From positions 310,001 through 374,000 of the forward strand of contig NZ_VOPL01000004.1 in the NCBI RefSeq assembly GCF_007993065.1: 64,000 nucleotides of DNA. Reading direction: 5' to 3'. The DNA is from Paracoccus aurantiacus (GTDB taxonomy: Bacteria > Pseudomonadota > Alphaproteobacteria > Rhodobacterales > Rhodobacteraceae). The notes under the pieces are model-generated. The model was not told the DNA's origin. It saw only the letters and a list, made by a program, of their open reading frames with translations, and ran no database searches. Position numbers and translations under genes: made by a program. Every line of letters starts with the position of its first letter. Within the stretch, counting starts at the first letter, position 1. Of the stretch, positions 46,453-55,357 are shown one piece after another.

Positions 46453-47256
46453 TCAGAAGATCGCAGCCTGCACCGGGTCAAGAAGGCTGCGCCCGCCATC
46501 GACATTGATGATCTGTCCCGTCACGAAGCTGGCCCCGTCGCCGACGAGATACAGCACGGCATCGGCCAGTTCCTCGGATTCCGCGATGCGGCCCATCGGG
46601 GTGCCCTTGATGATGCCGTCCCTCAGGCCCGGATCGTCCTTCAATGTCGCTTTCAGCTCAGTCGTCATGACAGAGCCGAAGGCGACCGAGTTCACGCGGA
46701 TGCGGTGCGGCGCCAGTGCCAGTGCCATCGCGCGCGTGGCCTGATCCTGCGCCGCAGAGGCGATGGAATAGGCCAGCAGGTCGGGGTGGGGACGCTGCGC
46801 AGCAAGCGTCGTCAGATTGACGATCGCGCCCGCCATTTCGGTGCTGTCGCTTTCCTTCGACTGCTGGATCATGCGCTTGGCCACGAGTTGCGACATGCGC
46901 AACCCCGCCAGCAGGTTCTGGCGCAGCATCTCCTCCAGATCAGCCTCGCTGCATTCAAGCGGATTATTGCGCTTCACCAGCCGATGCGCATTCACCAGAA
47001 TGTCCACGCGGTCGAATGCGTCGAGCGTCGCGGAAAGCAGGTTCGCCATCGACAGACGCTGGGACATGTCGGCGCAGAAGCTTCTGGCGCGCGGATCCTC
47101 GCCGAAACGATCCATTTCGTTATCAAGCGATGCTTCGTCGCAATCGGCGAACATCACATTTGCGCCCCGTTCGAACAGGGCGCGCGCCACTGCCAGACCG
47201 ACGCCGCGACCGGCCCCGGTGACAATGGCAGTCTTGCCAGAGACGGAATTGCTCAT
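46453..47256 (-). CDS. SDR-fold protein lacking the catalytic lysine
   Basis: A 267-residue short-chain dehydrogenase/reductase homologue. The nucleotide loop is intact ('TGAGRGVG', residues 13-20), and 'RIRVNSVAFGSV' and 'FVTGQIINVDGG' are typical. The active site is not: the YxxxK motif reads Y163-S-I-A-S167, the usual serine region is 'NLTTLAAQ', and NNAG is 'VNAHR'. Redox activity by the normal mechanism is therefore unlikely; it may bind nucleotide in a regulatory or structural role. It overlaps the rsmC-like gene by four bases and should be cotranscribed with it. Confidence 0.85.
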   Translation of the reverse strand: MSNSVSGKTAIVTGAGRGVGLAVARALFERGANVMFADCDEASLDNEMDRFGEDPRARSFCADMSQRLSMANLLSATLDAFDRVDILVNAHRLVKRNNPLECSEADLEEMLRQNLLAGLRMSQLVAKRMIQQSKESDSTEMAGAIVNLTTLAAQRPHPDLLAYSIASAAQDQATRAMALALAPHRIRVNSVAFGSVMTTELKATLKDDPGLRDGIIKGTPMGRIAESEELADAVLYLVGDGASFVTGQIINVDGGRSLLDPVQAAIF

Positions 47257-48236
47257 TTCACTCTCCTGTTCCGCGCGCCGGATGCTGTCAGGATCTTGAA
47301 GCGATTATCCCCGCCGATCTCTGACATTTCGGCAAAGTGACGCGCAAGTTCTGCTTCATAGGGCAGGTGGCGGTTGGCAACCATCCACAACCGGCCGGCT
47401 CCGGTCAGAAGCGACGCTGCGGCACCGATGAAGGCGCTGCCCAGACCGGGATCGGCGGCACGTCCCTGATGAAATGGCGGATTCATGATGACCCCGTTCA
47501 CCGGCTCTGTCAGCCGGAAGCTGCGGGCATCAGCCCAATGAAAACGGGCGCGCGCGTCGTCTATATTTGCCTTCGCGCAGTCAAGCGCCGTCAGCTCGGC
47601 CTCGACCAGATGCAGCTGATCGACGCCCTGCCGCTTCAGGATCTGCGCTGATAGCCACCCCCATCCAGCGCCGAGATCGACAATACGCGTCGGCAGTTTC
47701 GCCGGTAACGCATCCGCCAGCGCCTGAGAGCCGGGGTCGATTTTCGCGGCGGAAAACACGCCGGGACGTGTGATGAATCCGGGTGCGACCTCGATTTCTG
47801 CCCCCGCCCAGTCTGCGGGGATTGCCGATGGGTCCTCGACACGGGCGATCTTGCCATGGGCTTTCGAGTGAAGATCAGATATTCCACCGAGAGTTTTGAT
47901 TTCCTTAAGGATTGACTCGATCCCGTCGGTCTTCTGCCCGTCGATCCAAAGCGCGCCGCCCGGTCCAAGATGGGCGGCTGCCTGCGCGATCCGGGCTTTC
48001 GCGGCATCGCGTGCGCGGGGCAAGGTCACAAGAATTGTGTCGAATTCGCCGTTGATCTGCGTCGCGACATCGAACCCGCGCGCCTTCAGGGCGCCGTGAT
48101 GCTGCGCCATCGTCTCGACGATCAGCGTTTCAGCCTTGTCGAATGGTGTCAGATCCTCGGCCCCGTCTGCGCCAATGACCAGCATGCGCCCCGTCGCACC
48201 GTCCGGGAAGGCGAGTTCCAGCCGCGGAGTTCGCAT
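47253..48236 (-). CDS. rsmC: RsmC-like class I methyltransferase
   Basis: A 327-residue protein with a degenerate N-terminal methyltransferase-like domain and an active C-terminal domain, as in RsmC, which methylates G1207 of 16S rRNA. The C-terminal domain has 'RIVDLGAGWGWLSAQIL' (SAM loop), 'LHLVEAE' and the N-P-P-F catalytic motif in 'GVIMNPPFHQG', typical of guanine-N2 methyltransferases. It lies three bases from clpS on the same strand and overlaps the SDR gene. RsmC assignment is by motif and layout; a related RlmG-type target is possible. Confidence 0.85.
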   Translation of the reverse strand: MRTPRLELAFPDGATGRMLVIGADGAEDLTPFDKAETLIVETMAQHHGALKARGFDVATQINGEFDTILVTLPRARDAAKARIAQAAAHLGPGGALWIDGQKTDGIESILKEIKTLGGISDLHSKAHGKIARVEDPSAIPADWAGAEIEVAPGFITRPGVFSAAKIDPGSQALADALPAKLPTRIVDLGAGWGWLSAQILKRQGVDQLHLVEAELTALDCAKANIDDARARFHWADARSFRLTEPVNGVIMNPPFHQGRAADPGLGSAFIGAAASLLTGAGRLWMVANRHLPYEAELARHFAEMSEIGGDNRFKILTASGARNRRVK

Positions 48237-48239
48237 GAG

Positions 48240-48557
48240 CTATTCTTTTTCCATCGTGCATTGCAGCGGATGCTGCTGGCGTCGCGCCAGTTCCATCACC
48301 TGCGCGACCTTCGTTTCTGCAACCTCGTGCGAGAAAACGCCAACGACCGCAATTCCCTTGCGGTGGACCGTCAGCATGATTTCCATGGCCTGTGCATGGG
48401 TCATCGCGAACAGCCTTTCAAGCACATGAACAACGAACTCCATCGGTGTGAAGTCGTCATTCAGAAGCAGCACCTTATACATCGGCGGACGCTGCGTCTT
48501 GGTGCGCGGTTTAACGGCGAGGTCGGTCTCCTCGCGGTGGACGGGATCCTGGGGCAT
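48240..48557 (-). CDS. clpS: ATP-dependent Clp protease adaptor ClpS
   Basis: ClpS brings N-degron substrates to ClpAP. The 105-residue product has the conserved core '[27 protein letters not shown]' (Asn and Asp that bind the substrate N terminus) and '[28 protein letters not shown]'. The frame has an additional upstream ATG at 48611. Neither start has a strong ribosome site, and 48557 was chosen because it gives the usual family length. clpA is not in the window. Confidence 0.92.
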   Translation of the reverse strand: MPQDPVHREETDLAVKPRTKTQRPPMYKVLLLNDDFTPMEFVVHVLERLFAMTHAQAMEIMLTVHRKGIAVVGVFSHEVAETKVAQVMELARRQQHPLQCTMEKE

Positions 48558-48714
48558 GGCGGTCGATATCGGGTGAAGCTGACTGTTAGGCGCAAATATA
48601 AGGCGTTTCATCGCGAATGTAACCCCGGCAGATAAAGCGGTTTCCGGCCGAGCAAGTCGCGCGGATGTGAAAATACGTCAAATGCAAGGTTCCCGCACCG
48701 GAATCTCTGTGCTA

Positions 48715-48743
48715 TTGTCAGAAAATTAACGACGGTCTGCTAA
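48715..48743 (+). promoter_or_regulatory. Promoter of the D,D-carboxypeptidase gene
   Basis: TTGTCA (48715-48720) and TGCTAA (48738-48743) are 17 bp apart, in the AT-rich gap before the GTG start at 48779. Spacing and position fit a sigma-70 promoter with a 30-nt leader. Confidence 0.5.
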
Positions 48744-48778
48744 AAAATGGACCGCAACAGGCAGAAGAGATCGAGACA

Positions 48779-50428
48779 GTGACCAGATTCCGCACGTTGT
48801 TCCGCGCAGGACTGCTGACGTTTTTCGCGTTCCTGATTCCCCTCGCAGCGCAGGCCGCGCCCTTCGCGGCATTTGTCATGGACGGCCGAACAGGCAAGCA
48901 GATCCATGCGCAGAATGCCGATACAAGGCTGCATCCGGCTTCGCTTACCAAGATGATGACGCTCTATATGGCGTTTACCGCGATCGAACGTGGGCAGGTG
49001 CGTCTGGATACGCGCTTTACCGTGTCCTCGCGCGCCGCGGCCGAACCGCCTTCGCGTCTGGGCCTCAGGGCCGGCCAGCAGATCGAGCTGCGCTATCTGA
49101 TCCGCGCGGCTGCGGTGAAATCCGCCAATGACGCGGCAACCGTGATCGGCGAGAACCTTGCCGGATCGGTGCCGCAATTCGCGGCCCAGATGACCGGCAT
49201 GGCGCAAGCGCTCGGCATGCGGAATACCCAGTTCCGCAACGCCAACGGGCTGACGGAATCCGGGCACTTCTCGACTGCGCGCGATATGACGACGCTCGGC
49301 CGTCGTCTGTTCTATGATTTCCCGCAATATTACTCGATCTTCTCGCGCCGTTCCGCAGATGCCGGGATCGCGACGGTTCGATCGACGAACCGGACCTTTC
49401 TTGACAACTATGCCGGCGCTGACGGGATCAAGACGGGATATACCCGCGCCGCTGGCTTCAACCTCACCGCCTCGGCGCAGCGGGGGTCCAAGCGCATAAT
49501 CGCAACGGTTCTGGGCGGCACCTCGACCGCGCAGCGCAACGCGGTCATGGCACAGCTTCTGGATATGGGCTTTGGCAAGGCGCCGACGCGGGTGAAGGAA
49601 ATAAAGCCCGCCCCGCCGCAATATATCGTCGAGCACAAGTCGAGCCGTAAGGTTACGGTCGCTGCGGCACAAAAAAGTTCCGCCAGGCCGACGGCCAAGG
49701 CTGCTGTGCCGGCTTCCGTCGCCAAGGCGTCTGTTGCTTCGAAAAGCCTCAATTCGGCATTGAACGAGGCGATGGCCCTCGCGGCGAGCGAGCCGCCCGC
49801 ACGGCAGCCAACTGGCGCTGAGCAAAGCAGCGCCGGTGTTCGGCTGGCCAGCAGCGCCCGACCGCCCGGTCGCCCCGGCGGTCGTGCCAGCGCGGCGGAT
49901 GAGGCAGTCAAGACGGCGCTTGCCGATACTGCGCCCGCTGCGTCGTCGGTCAGCGGCGGGCTTTCGGTATCGGCGCGTCCGGTCGCGGCACCGCGCGGCC
50001 GCGCGGTCGCCACGCAGACGGCTGCCGCCGCAAGCACGGCAAATATCGTTCCAGCAGCCGCGTCCGATGATCTTGCGCTCGAGGCTTCGCCGAAGCCGCA
50101 GCGCCGCTCCGAAACGGTCATCGTTGGCGAGGGCGGCGGCTCGGGTCCAGAGCGCAAGCCTACCGAAAAGGTCGCGCGTGCTTCATCCTCGGGTGGGCAG
50201 GCATGGGGGGTTTCGCTTGGCCGATACAGAAACCGCGATCAGGCCGACGAGCGGCTGATCCAGGTTGCCATGCAGGAATCCGACGCGCTTGACGGTGCGC
50301 TCCGCCACATCCGTGAATCCTCCAAGGGCTATGAGGCGACTTTTGTCGGGTTGTCCCAATCCGCCGCCGCAAAGGCCTGCGCGAATCTGAGCGCGCAGGA
50401 TCAGCGCTGTGACGTGACCGCGCCGTAG
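48779..50428 (+). CDS. dacA: D-alanyl-D-alanine carboxypeptidase (S11) with C-terminal SPOR domain
   Basis: A 549-residue periplasmic penicillin-binding protein with signal peptide ('LLTFFAFLIPLAAQA'). The S11 active site is complete: SxxK at S55-K58 ('ASLTKM'), SxN at S115-N117 ('KSANDAA') and KTG at 218-220 ('GIKTGYT'). A long Ala/Pro/Ser-rich linker (about residues 290-455) leads to a SPOR domain (about 465-549, 'AWGVSLGRYRNRDQADERLI'), which binds denuded septal peptidoglycan. It trims the terminal D-Ala of stem peptides, probably at the division site. Translation starts at GTG after AGAAGAGA. Confidence 0.93.
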   Translation: MTRFRTLFRAGLLTFFAFLIPLAAQAAPFAAFVMDGRTGKQIHAQNADTRLHPASLTKMMTLYMAFTAIERGQVRLDTRFTVSSRAAAEPPSRLGLRAGQQIELRYLIRAAAVKSANDAATVIGENLAGSVPQFAAQMTGMAQALGMRNTQFRNANGLTESGHFSTARDMTTLGRRLFYDFPQYYSIFSRRSADAGIATVRSTNRTFLDNYAGADGIKTGYTRAAGFNLTASAQRGSKRIIATVLGGTSTAQRNAVMAQLLDMGFGKAPTRVKEIKPAPPQYIVEHKSSRKVTVAAAQKSSARPTAKAAVPASVAKASVASKSLNSALNEAMALAASEPPARQPTGAEQSSAGVRLASSARPPGRPGGRASAADEAVKTALADTAPAASSVSGGLSVSARPVAAPRGRAVATQTAAAASTANIVPAAASDDLALEASPKPQRRSETVIVGEGGGSGPERKPTEKVARASSSGGQAWGVSLGRYRNRDQADERLIQVAMQESDALDGALRHIRESSKGYEATFVGLSQSAAAKACANLSAQDQRCDVTAP

Positions 50429-50461
50429 CGCGCCGTTATCTGACTACCACTCAAAATGACG

Positions 50462-50490
50462 AAAGCCACGCCCCACGGCGTGGCTTTTTC
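50462..50490. terminator. Two-way intrinsic terminator
   Basis: An 11-bp stem (50462-50472 with 50477-50487), CCAC loop and T-tract lie between the convergent dacA and hydroxyacid dehydrogenase genes. The A/T ends give a U-run on both strands. Confidence 0.88.
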
Positions 50491-50541
50491 GCTTCTGTGA
50501 AGATCTGCAGGATCAGGCGCCGATAAGGTGCAACAGGCGCG

Positions 50542-51531
50542 TCACAGCATGTCGGGAAGCACAAGGTCGGCGGGCCGCTCGTCACGGCTGAAACTCTCGA
50601 TATTGTCGATGACCTTTTCGCCCATCTCGATCCGGCCTTCCAGCGTTGCGCTGCCCATATGCGGCAAAAGCATGACATTCGGCAGGTTTCGCAGCCTGGG
50701 ATTGGCTTCTTGTCCGTGTTCATACACGTCCAGGCCGGCGCCGGCGATTTCGCCCGCGCGCAACATCCGTGTCAGGGCATTCTCGTCGATCACTTCGCCA
50801 CGCGATGTGTTGATGACCACCGCGCTCGGCTTCAGCAGCTTGAGGCGGCGGGCCGACAGCAGATGGAAGGTCGCTGGGGTGTGCGCGGCGTTGACGCTGA
50901 TGATATCCATCTGCCCCATCATCCAGTCCAGGCTCTCCCACCATTTTGCCGACAGGGCCTGTTCAATGTCTGGGCTCAGGCGCGTCCGGCTGTGATAATG
51001 CACTTCCATCCCGAAGGCGCGGGCGCGATGCGCGATCGCCTGTCCGATACGGCCCATCCCGACAATGCCCAGCTTGCGTCCGCCAATGCGCCCGCCCAGA
51101 AAGGCCGTTGGCGACCAGCCATCCCACATACCCGACTGCATCACCGCGACGCCCTCGGCCAGTCGTCTGGTTACACCGATGATAAGCGCCATCGCCATAT
51201 CGGCAGTATCCTCTGTCAGAACGCCCGGCGTGTTGGTCACGGAAATCCCGCGCTCATGCGCCGCGCCCAGGCTGATGTGATCGACGCCCGCGCCGTAATT
51301 CGCGATCAGCTTCAATCTGTCCCCGGCCTCGGCCAGCAGATCGGCGTCGATCCGGTCGGACAGGGTGGGCACGATAACATCGCTGTCGCGCATCGCTTCC
51401 AACAGTTCGGCGCGGGTAAAGCGATGGTCGTCCTCGTTCAGCGTCACGTCGAAAAGCGCAGCCATACGATCCTGCACAGGATCGGGCAGGCGTCGCGTAA
51501 CGGCCACACGAAGTCGGGAATCGGTAGTCAT
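50542..51531 (-). CDS. D-isomer-specific 2-hydroxyacid dehydrogenase (glyoxylate/hydroxypyruvate reductase-like)
   Basis: A 329-residue NAD(P)-dependent dehydrogenase: substrate-domain start 'RLRVAVTRRLPDPVQDRMAALFDV', catalytic Arg segment 'LKLIANYGAGVDHI', Rossmann loop 'GRKLGIVGMGRIGQAIAHRARAFGMEVHYHSR', 'INTSRGEVIDENAL', and the catalytic Glu and His in 'GLDVYEHG' and 'LPHMGSAT'. The closest functional group is glyoxylate/hydroxypyruvate reductase, but gluconate or other 2-ketoacid reduction cannot be excluded. ATG 51531 follows GGGAGGAAG. It is divergent from the SH3 protein gene. Confidence 0.92.
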   Translation of the reverse strand: MTTDSRLRVAVTRRLPDPVQDRMAALFDVTLNEDDHRFTRAELLEAMRDSDVIVPTLSDRIDADLLAEAGDRLKLIANYGAGVDHISLGAAHERGISVTNTPGVLTEDTADMAMALIIGVTRRLAEGVAVMQSGMWDGWSPTAFLGGRIGGRKLGIVGMGRIGQAIAHRARAFGMEVHYHSRTRLSPDIEQALSAKWWESLDWMMGQMDIISVNAAHTPATFHLLSARRLKLLKPSAVVINTSRGEVIDENALTRMLRAGEIAGAGLDVYEHGQEANPRLRNLPNVMLLPHMGSATLEGRIEMGEKVIDNIESFSRDERPADLVLPDML

Positions 51532-51695
51532 GAACGCTTCCTCCCTTTCAAGTCGCCGCGCCTTGGGGCAAATTGCACCTGATAGGGGCACAGGCACAAG
51601 ACCCCGAAAGCCGCGCAACGTCGCGGCAGAGGCAGGCGGCGCAAGTCGCGGAACAAAACGGCGGCAACGACCGCTATCGAGGGCAGGTAGAGCAG

Positions 51696-52493
51696 ATGGC
51701 ACATATCTCTCCGTCACTGCGTCGTGCGATTGGCACGGCGAAGCGGAACAGATTCGTACATGGTGGCGAGCGAACCGATCTCGGCGCGATCTGGCGCGGC
51801 ATCGGCTGGCCTGCCAGGACAGTTCTTGGGGCAGGCGCAGTTGCAATCGCATTCGCGGTCTTCGCGCCGGCGCATGCGCTAAGCAATGATGACGGTGCCA
51901 CGCCCGAGAATGCGGCAGCGATGACATCGCCGGCAGCGACTGCCAGCAGCGATGCGGCGCCGCCCGCCGCGCCGGTTCAGGCAGCGCTTGCCGAGAGCCC
52001 GCGCCCGGCGGCCCGCCCGACGCAGCTGGCCGCCGTTCAGCCTGCCGCGCCGGTCGCGGAGGTCGCGCGCGGCCCGGTCACAAGATTGCCGCTTCCGCGC
52101 TTCGTTTCGCTGAAGGGCGATGAAGGGAATGCACGGCGCGGCCCATCGCTTTCGCATCGTATCGACTGGGTCTTCCGTCATGCGGGTATGCCGCTGCGCG
52201 TCGTCGGAGAGTTCGGCCACTGGCGCCGGGTCGAGGATCGTGACGGGGCTGGCGGCTGGGTTCATTATCGCCTGCTGTCAGGCGTCCGCACCGCCATCGT
52301 GCAAGCGGACATGGTCGAGCTTCGCGCGCGACCGGACCTGAATGCTGGCGTGATCGCGATGGCAGAGGGCGGGGCGATTGTCCGGCTTGGCGAATGCGAG
52401 CCGGACTGGTGCCGCATCTCTGGCGGTGGCGCGAAAGGCTGGGTGCCCAAAAGCGCGATCTGGGGTGTCGATGCGGCAGAAGTCCGCGACTGA
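51696..52493 (+). CDS. SH3 domain-containing envelope protein
   Basis: A 265-residue protein: a basic N terminus and a membrane helix near residues 40-62 ('TVLGAGAVAIAFAVFAPAHA'), then an Ala/Pro-rich linker. At the C terminus (about 130-255) are two bacterial SH3 modules with 'RFVSLKGDEGNARRGPSLSHRIDWVF', 'PLRVVGEFGHWRRVEDRDGAGGWVHYRLL' and 'DMVELRARPDLNAGVIAMAEGGAIVRL'. Such modules bind cell wall or proteins in the periplasm; no enzyme domain is present. ATG 51696 follows AGGTAGAG. Confidence 0.82.
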   Translation: MAHISPSLRRAIGTAKRNRFVHGGERTDLGAIWRGIGWPARTVLGAGAVAIAFAVFAPAHALSNDDGATPENAAAMTSPAATASSDAAPPAAPVQAALAESPRPAARPTQLAAVQPAAPVAEVARGPVTRLPLPRFVSLKGDEGNARRGPSLSHRIDWVFRHAGMPLRVVGEFGHWRRVEDRDGAGGWVHYRLLSGVRTAIVQADMVELRARPDLNAGVIAMAEGGAIVRLGECEPDWCRISGGGAKGWVPKSAIWGVDAAEVRD

Positions 52494-52515
52494 TCGCGAC
52501 TGGAAATTGCAAGCG

Positions 52516-52553
52516 AGCGCCGCGGACCTGCCGGTCTGCGGCGCTTTCGTTTC
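52516..52553 (+). terminator. Intrinsic terminator after the SH3 gene
   Basis: A 13-bp stem (52516-52528 with 52533-52545, one G-T pair) with TGCC loop is followed by TTCGTTT, 22 bp after the stop codon. Confidence 0.82.
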
Positions 52554-52692
52554 AGCCGTATTGCCCAGGTGCAGATCGGCAAACAGCTTGGTTATCGTCA
52601 TGTCTCGGGGGCCGCGAGCGTCGCGCTTCCGGGGCAGCAACCGGCAGGAATCCGGCGGCCATTCGCGCGCCCGAAAAACTTGCGAAACCCTC

Positions 52693-52721
52693 TTGCGAAG
52701 CGCGCGCCCCTCGTCTACATC
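52693..52721 (+). promoter_or_regulatory. Promoter of tRNA-Thr
   Basis: TTGCGA (52693-52698) and TACATC (52716-52721) are 17 bp apart, ending 27 bp before the tRNA. Confidence 0.5.
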
Positions 52722-52748
52722 GCCCCCCACGGTCAGAAGATCGCAGGC

Positions 52749-52823
<75 letters not shown>

Positions 52824-53309
52824 TTTCACCATTCAGACCTGTAAAATCCCTGAAACCTTGAAGGGAAAGTCAGTTCTTATAGTTCCATACCCATTGTTTC
52901 GGCGGTATCTCAGAGGCTCTGCGAGGCTGGTCTGAGCATTGTCTGCTGCTCTGAATTATTGAAATTATTGTAAATATTGCAATGTCTTGATGGAAAGCGG
53001 AGCGTTCCAAACCATCCCCCTGGCTTGCCAGCTCGGAAGCTCTCTCGTGGCCTTTTCGATCAAAAAGAGTTTCTGCCGCTCCAGAGCGTCGTTCGCTCTT
53101 CCAGCTTTGGCGACCGTGCAGTTCTCGGTATCGACCAGACGTCGGGAAGCGCACATAGCGCAATCCCCTGACATTGAGCGCGTAGCCGGATCCGCTTCAC
53201 CCTGAATATGAGGGAGAACTGGTGTGGATCGTGGGCCCAAGCCAAGACTGACGAAGCAGCATTCCGCAGTGCAGCATCGCGATGCGTGCGCCGGGGCTAT
53301 CTTCGGCGC
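52824..53309. other. Gene-poor, AT-richer gap after tRNA-Thr
   Basis: About 490 bp between tRNA-Thr and the ycaQ-like gene contain no recognised gene. The first 160 bp are visibly richer in A and T than the surroundings (for example the ATTATTGAAATTATTG stretch near 52957). Short open frames of 60-97 codons exist on both strands but lack ribosome sites and recognisable domains. The position at a tRNA 3' end suits a decayed integration, but no att repeat or integrase fragment was found by eye. Confidence 0.5.
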
Positions 53310-54506
53310 TCAGCTTCGCAGCCAGCCGGGTTCGAATTCCATAGAATCCACCCCTGCAAGTGTCGCGACGCGGGCCAGTTCGGATTGCAGACCGGCGCTG
53401 CGCGCCTTGCCCATTCGAACACCCTTCTCTGGCCAGAAGGCGCTTGTATTCAGCAGTTTACCCGTTCGCTTCACGTCCATCCTGCCGATCATCCGGTCGC
53501 CCTGCATCACCGGAAAGACATAGTAGCCGAAGCGGCGCTGTTCCTCGGGCACGAAAATCTCGATCCGGTAGCTGAAACCGAAAAGCCGTTCGGCGCGGGC
53601 GCGGTCGCGAAGTGCCGGATCGAAGGGCGAAAGCAGCCGGACGCGCGCATCTGGCGCTGGCAGAGACGTCGCGCCGTCCAGAATATCAGGCGTGGTGAAG
53701 CTGCGACGTCGCGCGCCATTGGCCAGTTCGATATCTGCCTCGACGATCCGGCCTGACGCGAGCGCCGTTGCGCACCACTCGCGCGCTTCGTCGCGGGTGA
53801 CGATCTCGAAGAACGCGGCGAGTTCGCCGCTGGTCCCGAATCCCAGCCGCTCAAGCGCTGCGCGCATTGCCCAGTCGATGATCTCGACCTCGTCAGGACG
53901 GGCAAGACGCTGGTGGTCCGGGATAACGCGCTCGGAAAGGTCATAGAATTTGCGAAAGCCCTCGCGATGGCAGATCGCAAGACGACCCGACCGCCAGAGG
54001 AATTCGAGTGCCGCTTTTGATGGGTGCCAATCCCACCAGCCCGACGATCCCTTGGGCTGATCGCCGCGCAGCTCGATCGAGCCTGCGGGACCGTTGTCCG
54101 AAATATGGCGCAGCACGTTCTTGATCTCGGCATGCCAGGCTTCGCCTTGCCATTGTGGCCAGCGCTGGCGCATCCGCGCCTCATCCCTCGCGAATTTCAC
54201 TCGCCACATCGGATAGAACTCCATCGGGATGACCGCGGCATCATGGGTCCAGTGTTCGAAAGCCTTTCGGTCGCGCGCGATCAGCCGGTCTAGCGCCTGC
54301 GGGCGATAGCGGCCACGGCGTGACCAGAGGATCAGGTCATGCGCCCGTGCAAGCGTGTTAACGCTGTCCACCTGAACAAAGCCCAGACGATGAAGAACCT
54401 CCTCTAGGTCGCGGCCCTTGCCGGTTCCCGGTCCGGGGCGCAGCAGCAGGTGGCGGTCCAGAAATATGCGCCGCGCCAGCTGGTTTTCCACGAAGATACG
54501 GCTCAT
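53310..54506 (-). CDS. Winged-helix DNA glycosylase family protein (YcaQ/AlkZ-like)
   Basis: A 398-residue HTH_42 family protein. E. coli YcaQ and Streptomyces AlkZ are glycosylases that unhook interstrand crosslinks; the family motif QxQ/QxD appears here as 'GFVQVDSVN' near residues 42-50. Further family parts are 'LARAHDLILWSRRGRYRPQALDRLI', 'AFEHWTHDAAVIPMEFYPMW', 'RLLSPFDPALRDRARAERLFGFSYRIEIFVPEEQRRFGYYVFPVMQGDRMIGRMDVK'. It probably repairs alkylated or crosslinked DNA. The ATG at 54506 follows AGGAGAG; upstream codons lack conservation. Confidence 0.87.
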   Translation of the reverse strand: MSRIFVENQLARRIFLDRHLLLRPGPGTGKGRDLEEVLHRLGFVQVDSVNTLARAHDLILWSRRGRYRPQALDRLIARDRKAFEHWTHDAAVIPMEFYPMWRVKFARDEARMRQRWPQWQGEAWHAEIKNVLRHISDNGPAGSIELRGDQPKGSSGWWDWHPSKAALEFLWRSGRLAICHREGFRKFYDLSERVIPDHQRLARPDEVEIIDWAMRAALERLGFGTSGELAAFFEIVTRDEAREWCATALASGRIVEADIELANGARRRSFTTPDILDGATSLPAPDARVRLLSPFDPALRDRARAERLFGFSYRIEIFVPEEQRRFGYYVFPVMQGDRMIGRMDVKRTGKLLNTSAFWPEKGVRMGKARSAGLQSELARVATLAGVDSMEFEPGWLRS

Positions 54507-54768
54507 TCGGTGATGCTCTCCTGCAGTTGATGTCCATGTGGAACCCGCATGCGGCACATGCTTGCCCGGTTTCGGCATCGGCGGCAATCTGCCCTGCCGT
54601 GGAGCCTGGCGGGTCATCCGCGAATTTCACACCGAACTCACAGGCGGATCGTGACGCGATGTGGCTTAATGAAAACAGGCAGGCGAAATCTTTCAAAGCC
54701 GAGCCAGTTAACGAGTTACCGTTTTCCAAGAGTTCACAGTGGCAAGTGAATTCGGGCAGGTTTTCGTC

Positions 54769-55224
54769 ATGTCTGTTCCTCCTGATGTTTGTCGAACGGC
54801 GGCTTTGGCCGCCGTTCTGACGCTTTGGACAGTGTCGGATGTCGCGCAAGCGCAGCCAGCACCCGCTGATGGGGTGCAGCAAGCGGCGTCGAAGCTGCTG
54901 CCGATTCCGGCGGGAAGCACACAGGTGTCCGGCGAGATCATTGTGAAACTGCGCGGAACATCCGGCGATACCCCGCCGCTGCTTCCGTTTCGCGATGCAG
55001 ATATGCTGGGCCTTCAGGGGGCGCCGGATATCAGGCCGGGCGGCGCGCTGATCTACCGTCTCAGTTATGATGCGCTTCTGTCAGCAGGCGCCGAGGAGGA
55101 GGTGGATCGCGAGTTGTCCGCGATTGCAGCCGAGCTTGTCGCGCGCGATGACGTGGTTTACGTGCAGCCGAACTGGGTCGCTTCGGGCAAAGATCAGGTT
55201 GTCGATCAGCTGTGGGGCCGGTGA
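54769..55224 (+). CDS. Secreted free-standing subtilisin prodomain-like protein
   Basis: A 151-residue protein with signal peptide (residues 1-28, cleavage after 'VAQA'). It then has a domain (about 54-137) resembling the propeptide of S8 proteases: 'SGEIIVKLRG', 'LIYRLSYDALLSAGAEEEVDRELSAIAAELVARDDVVYVQPNWVA'. In full-length proteases the catalytic domain begins where this one ends ('DQLWGR' then stop). It is either an inhibitor or chaperone-type stand-alone prodomain, or the front of a truncated protease. No catalytic-domain remnant was found in the 230 bp after the stop. GTG at 54739 is an alternative start without a ribosome site. Confidence 0.7.
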   Translation: MSVPPDVCRTAALAAVLTLWTVSDVAQAQPAPADGVQQAASKLLPIPAGSTQVSGEIIVKLRGTSGDTPPLLPFRDADMLGLQGAPDIRPGGALIYRLSYDALLSAGAEEEVDRELSAIAAELVARDDVVYVQPNWVASGKDQVVDQLWGR

Positions 55225-55248
55225 AAATCTGACGCCCGAAATTTTCAC
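55221..55248 (+). terminator. Hairpin at the end of the prodomain-like gene
   Basis: GTGAAAAT (55221-55228) pairs with ATTTTCAC (55241-55248) around the stop codon. The stem is AT-rich and no U-run follows, so it is a weak terminator candidate. Confidence 0.35.
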
Positions 55249-55357
55249 GGCAGTTTCACGCACACTCCTCGGCGACCTGACGTAAGCTTTAGCTATCGGG
55301 TTCGGGCAAAGGTGATCCCGGTGGTTTTGAGTACCAGAAAAATTTCGTCGTCGGGCA

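Noticed and set aside
52965..53240. 91-codon minus-strand frame with a CxxC pair in the gap after tRNA-Thr
   Set aside because: No ribosome site, no recognisable domain, and overlapping short frames on both strands; not enough to call a gene.
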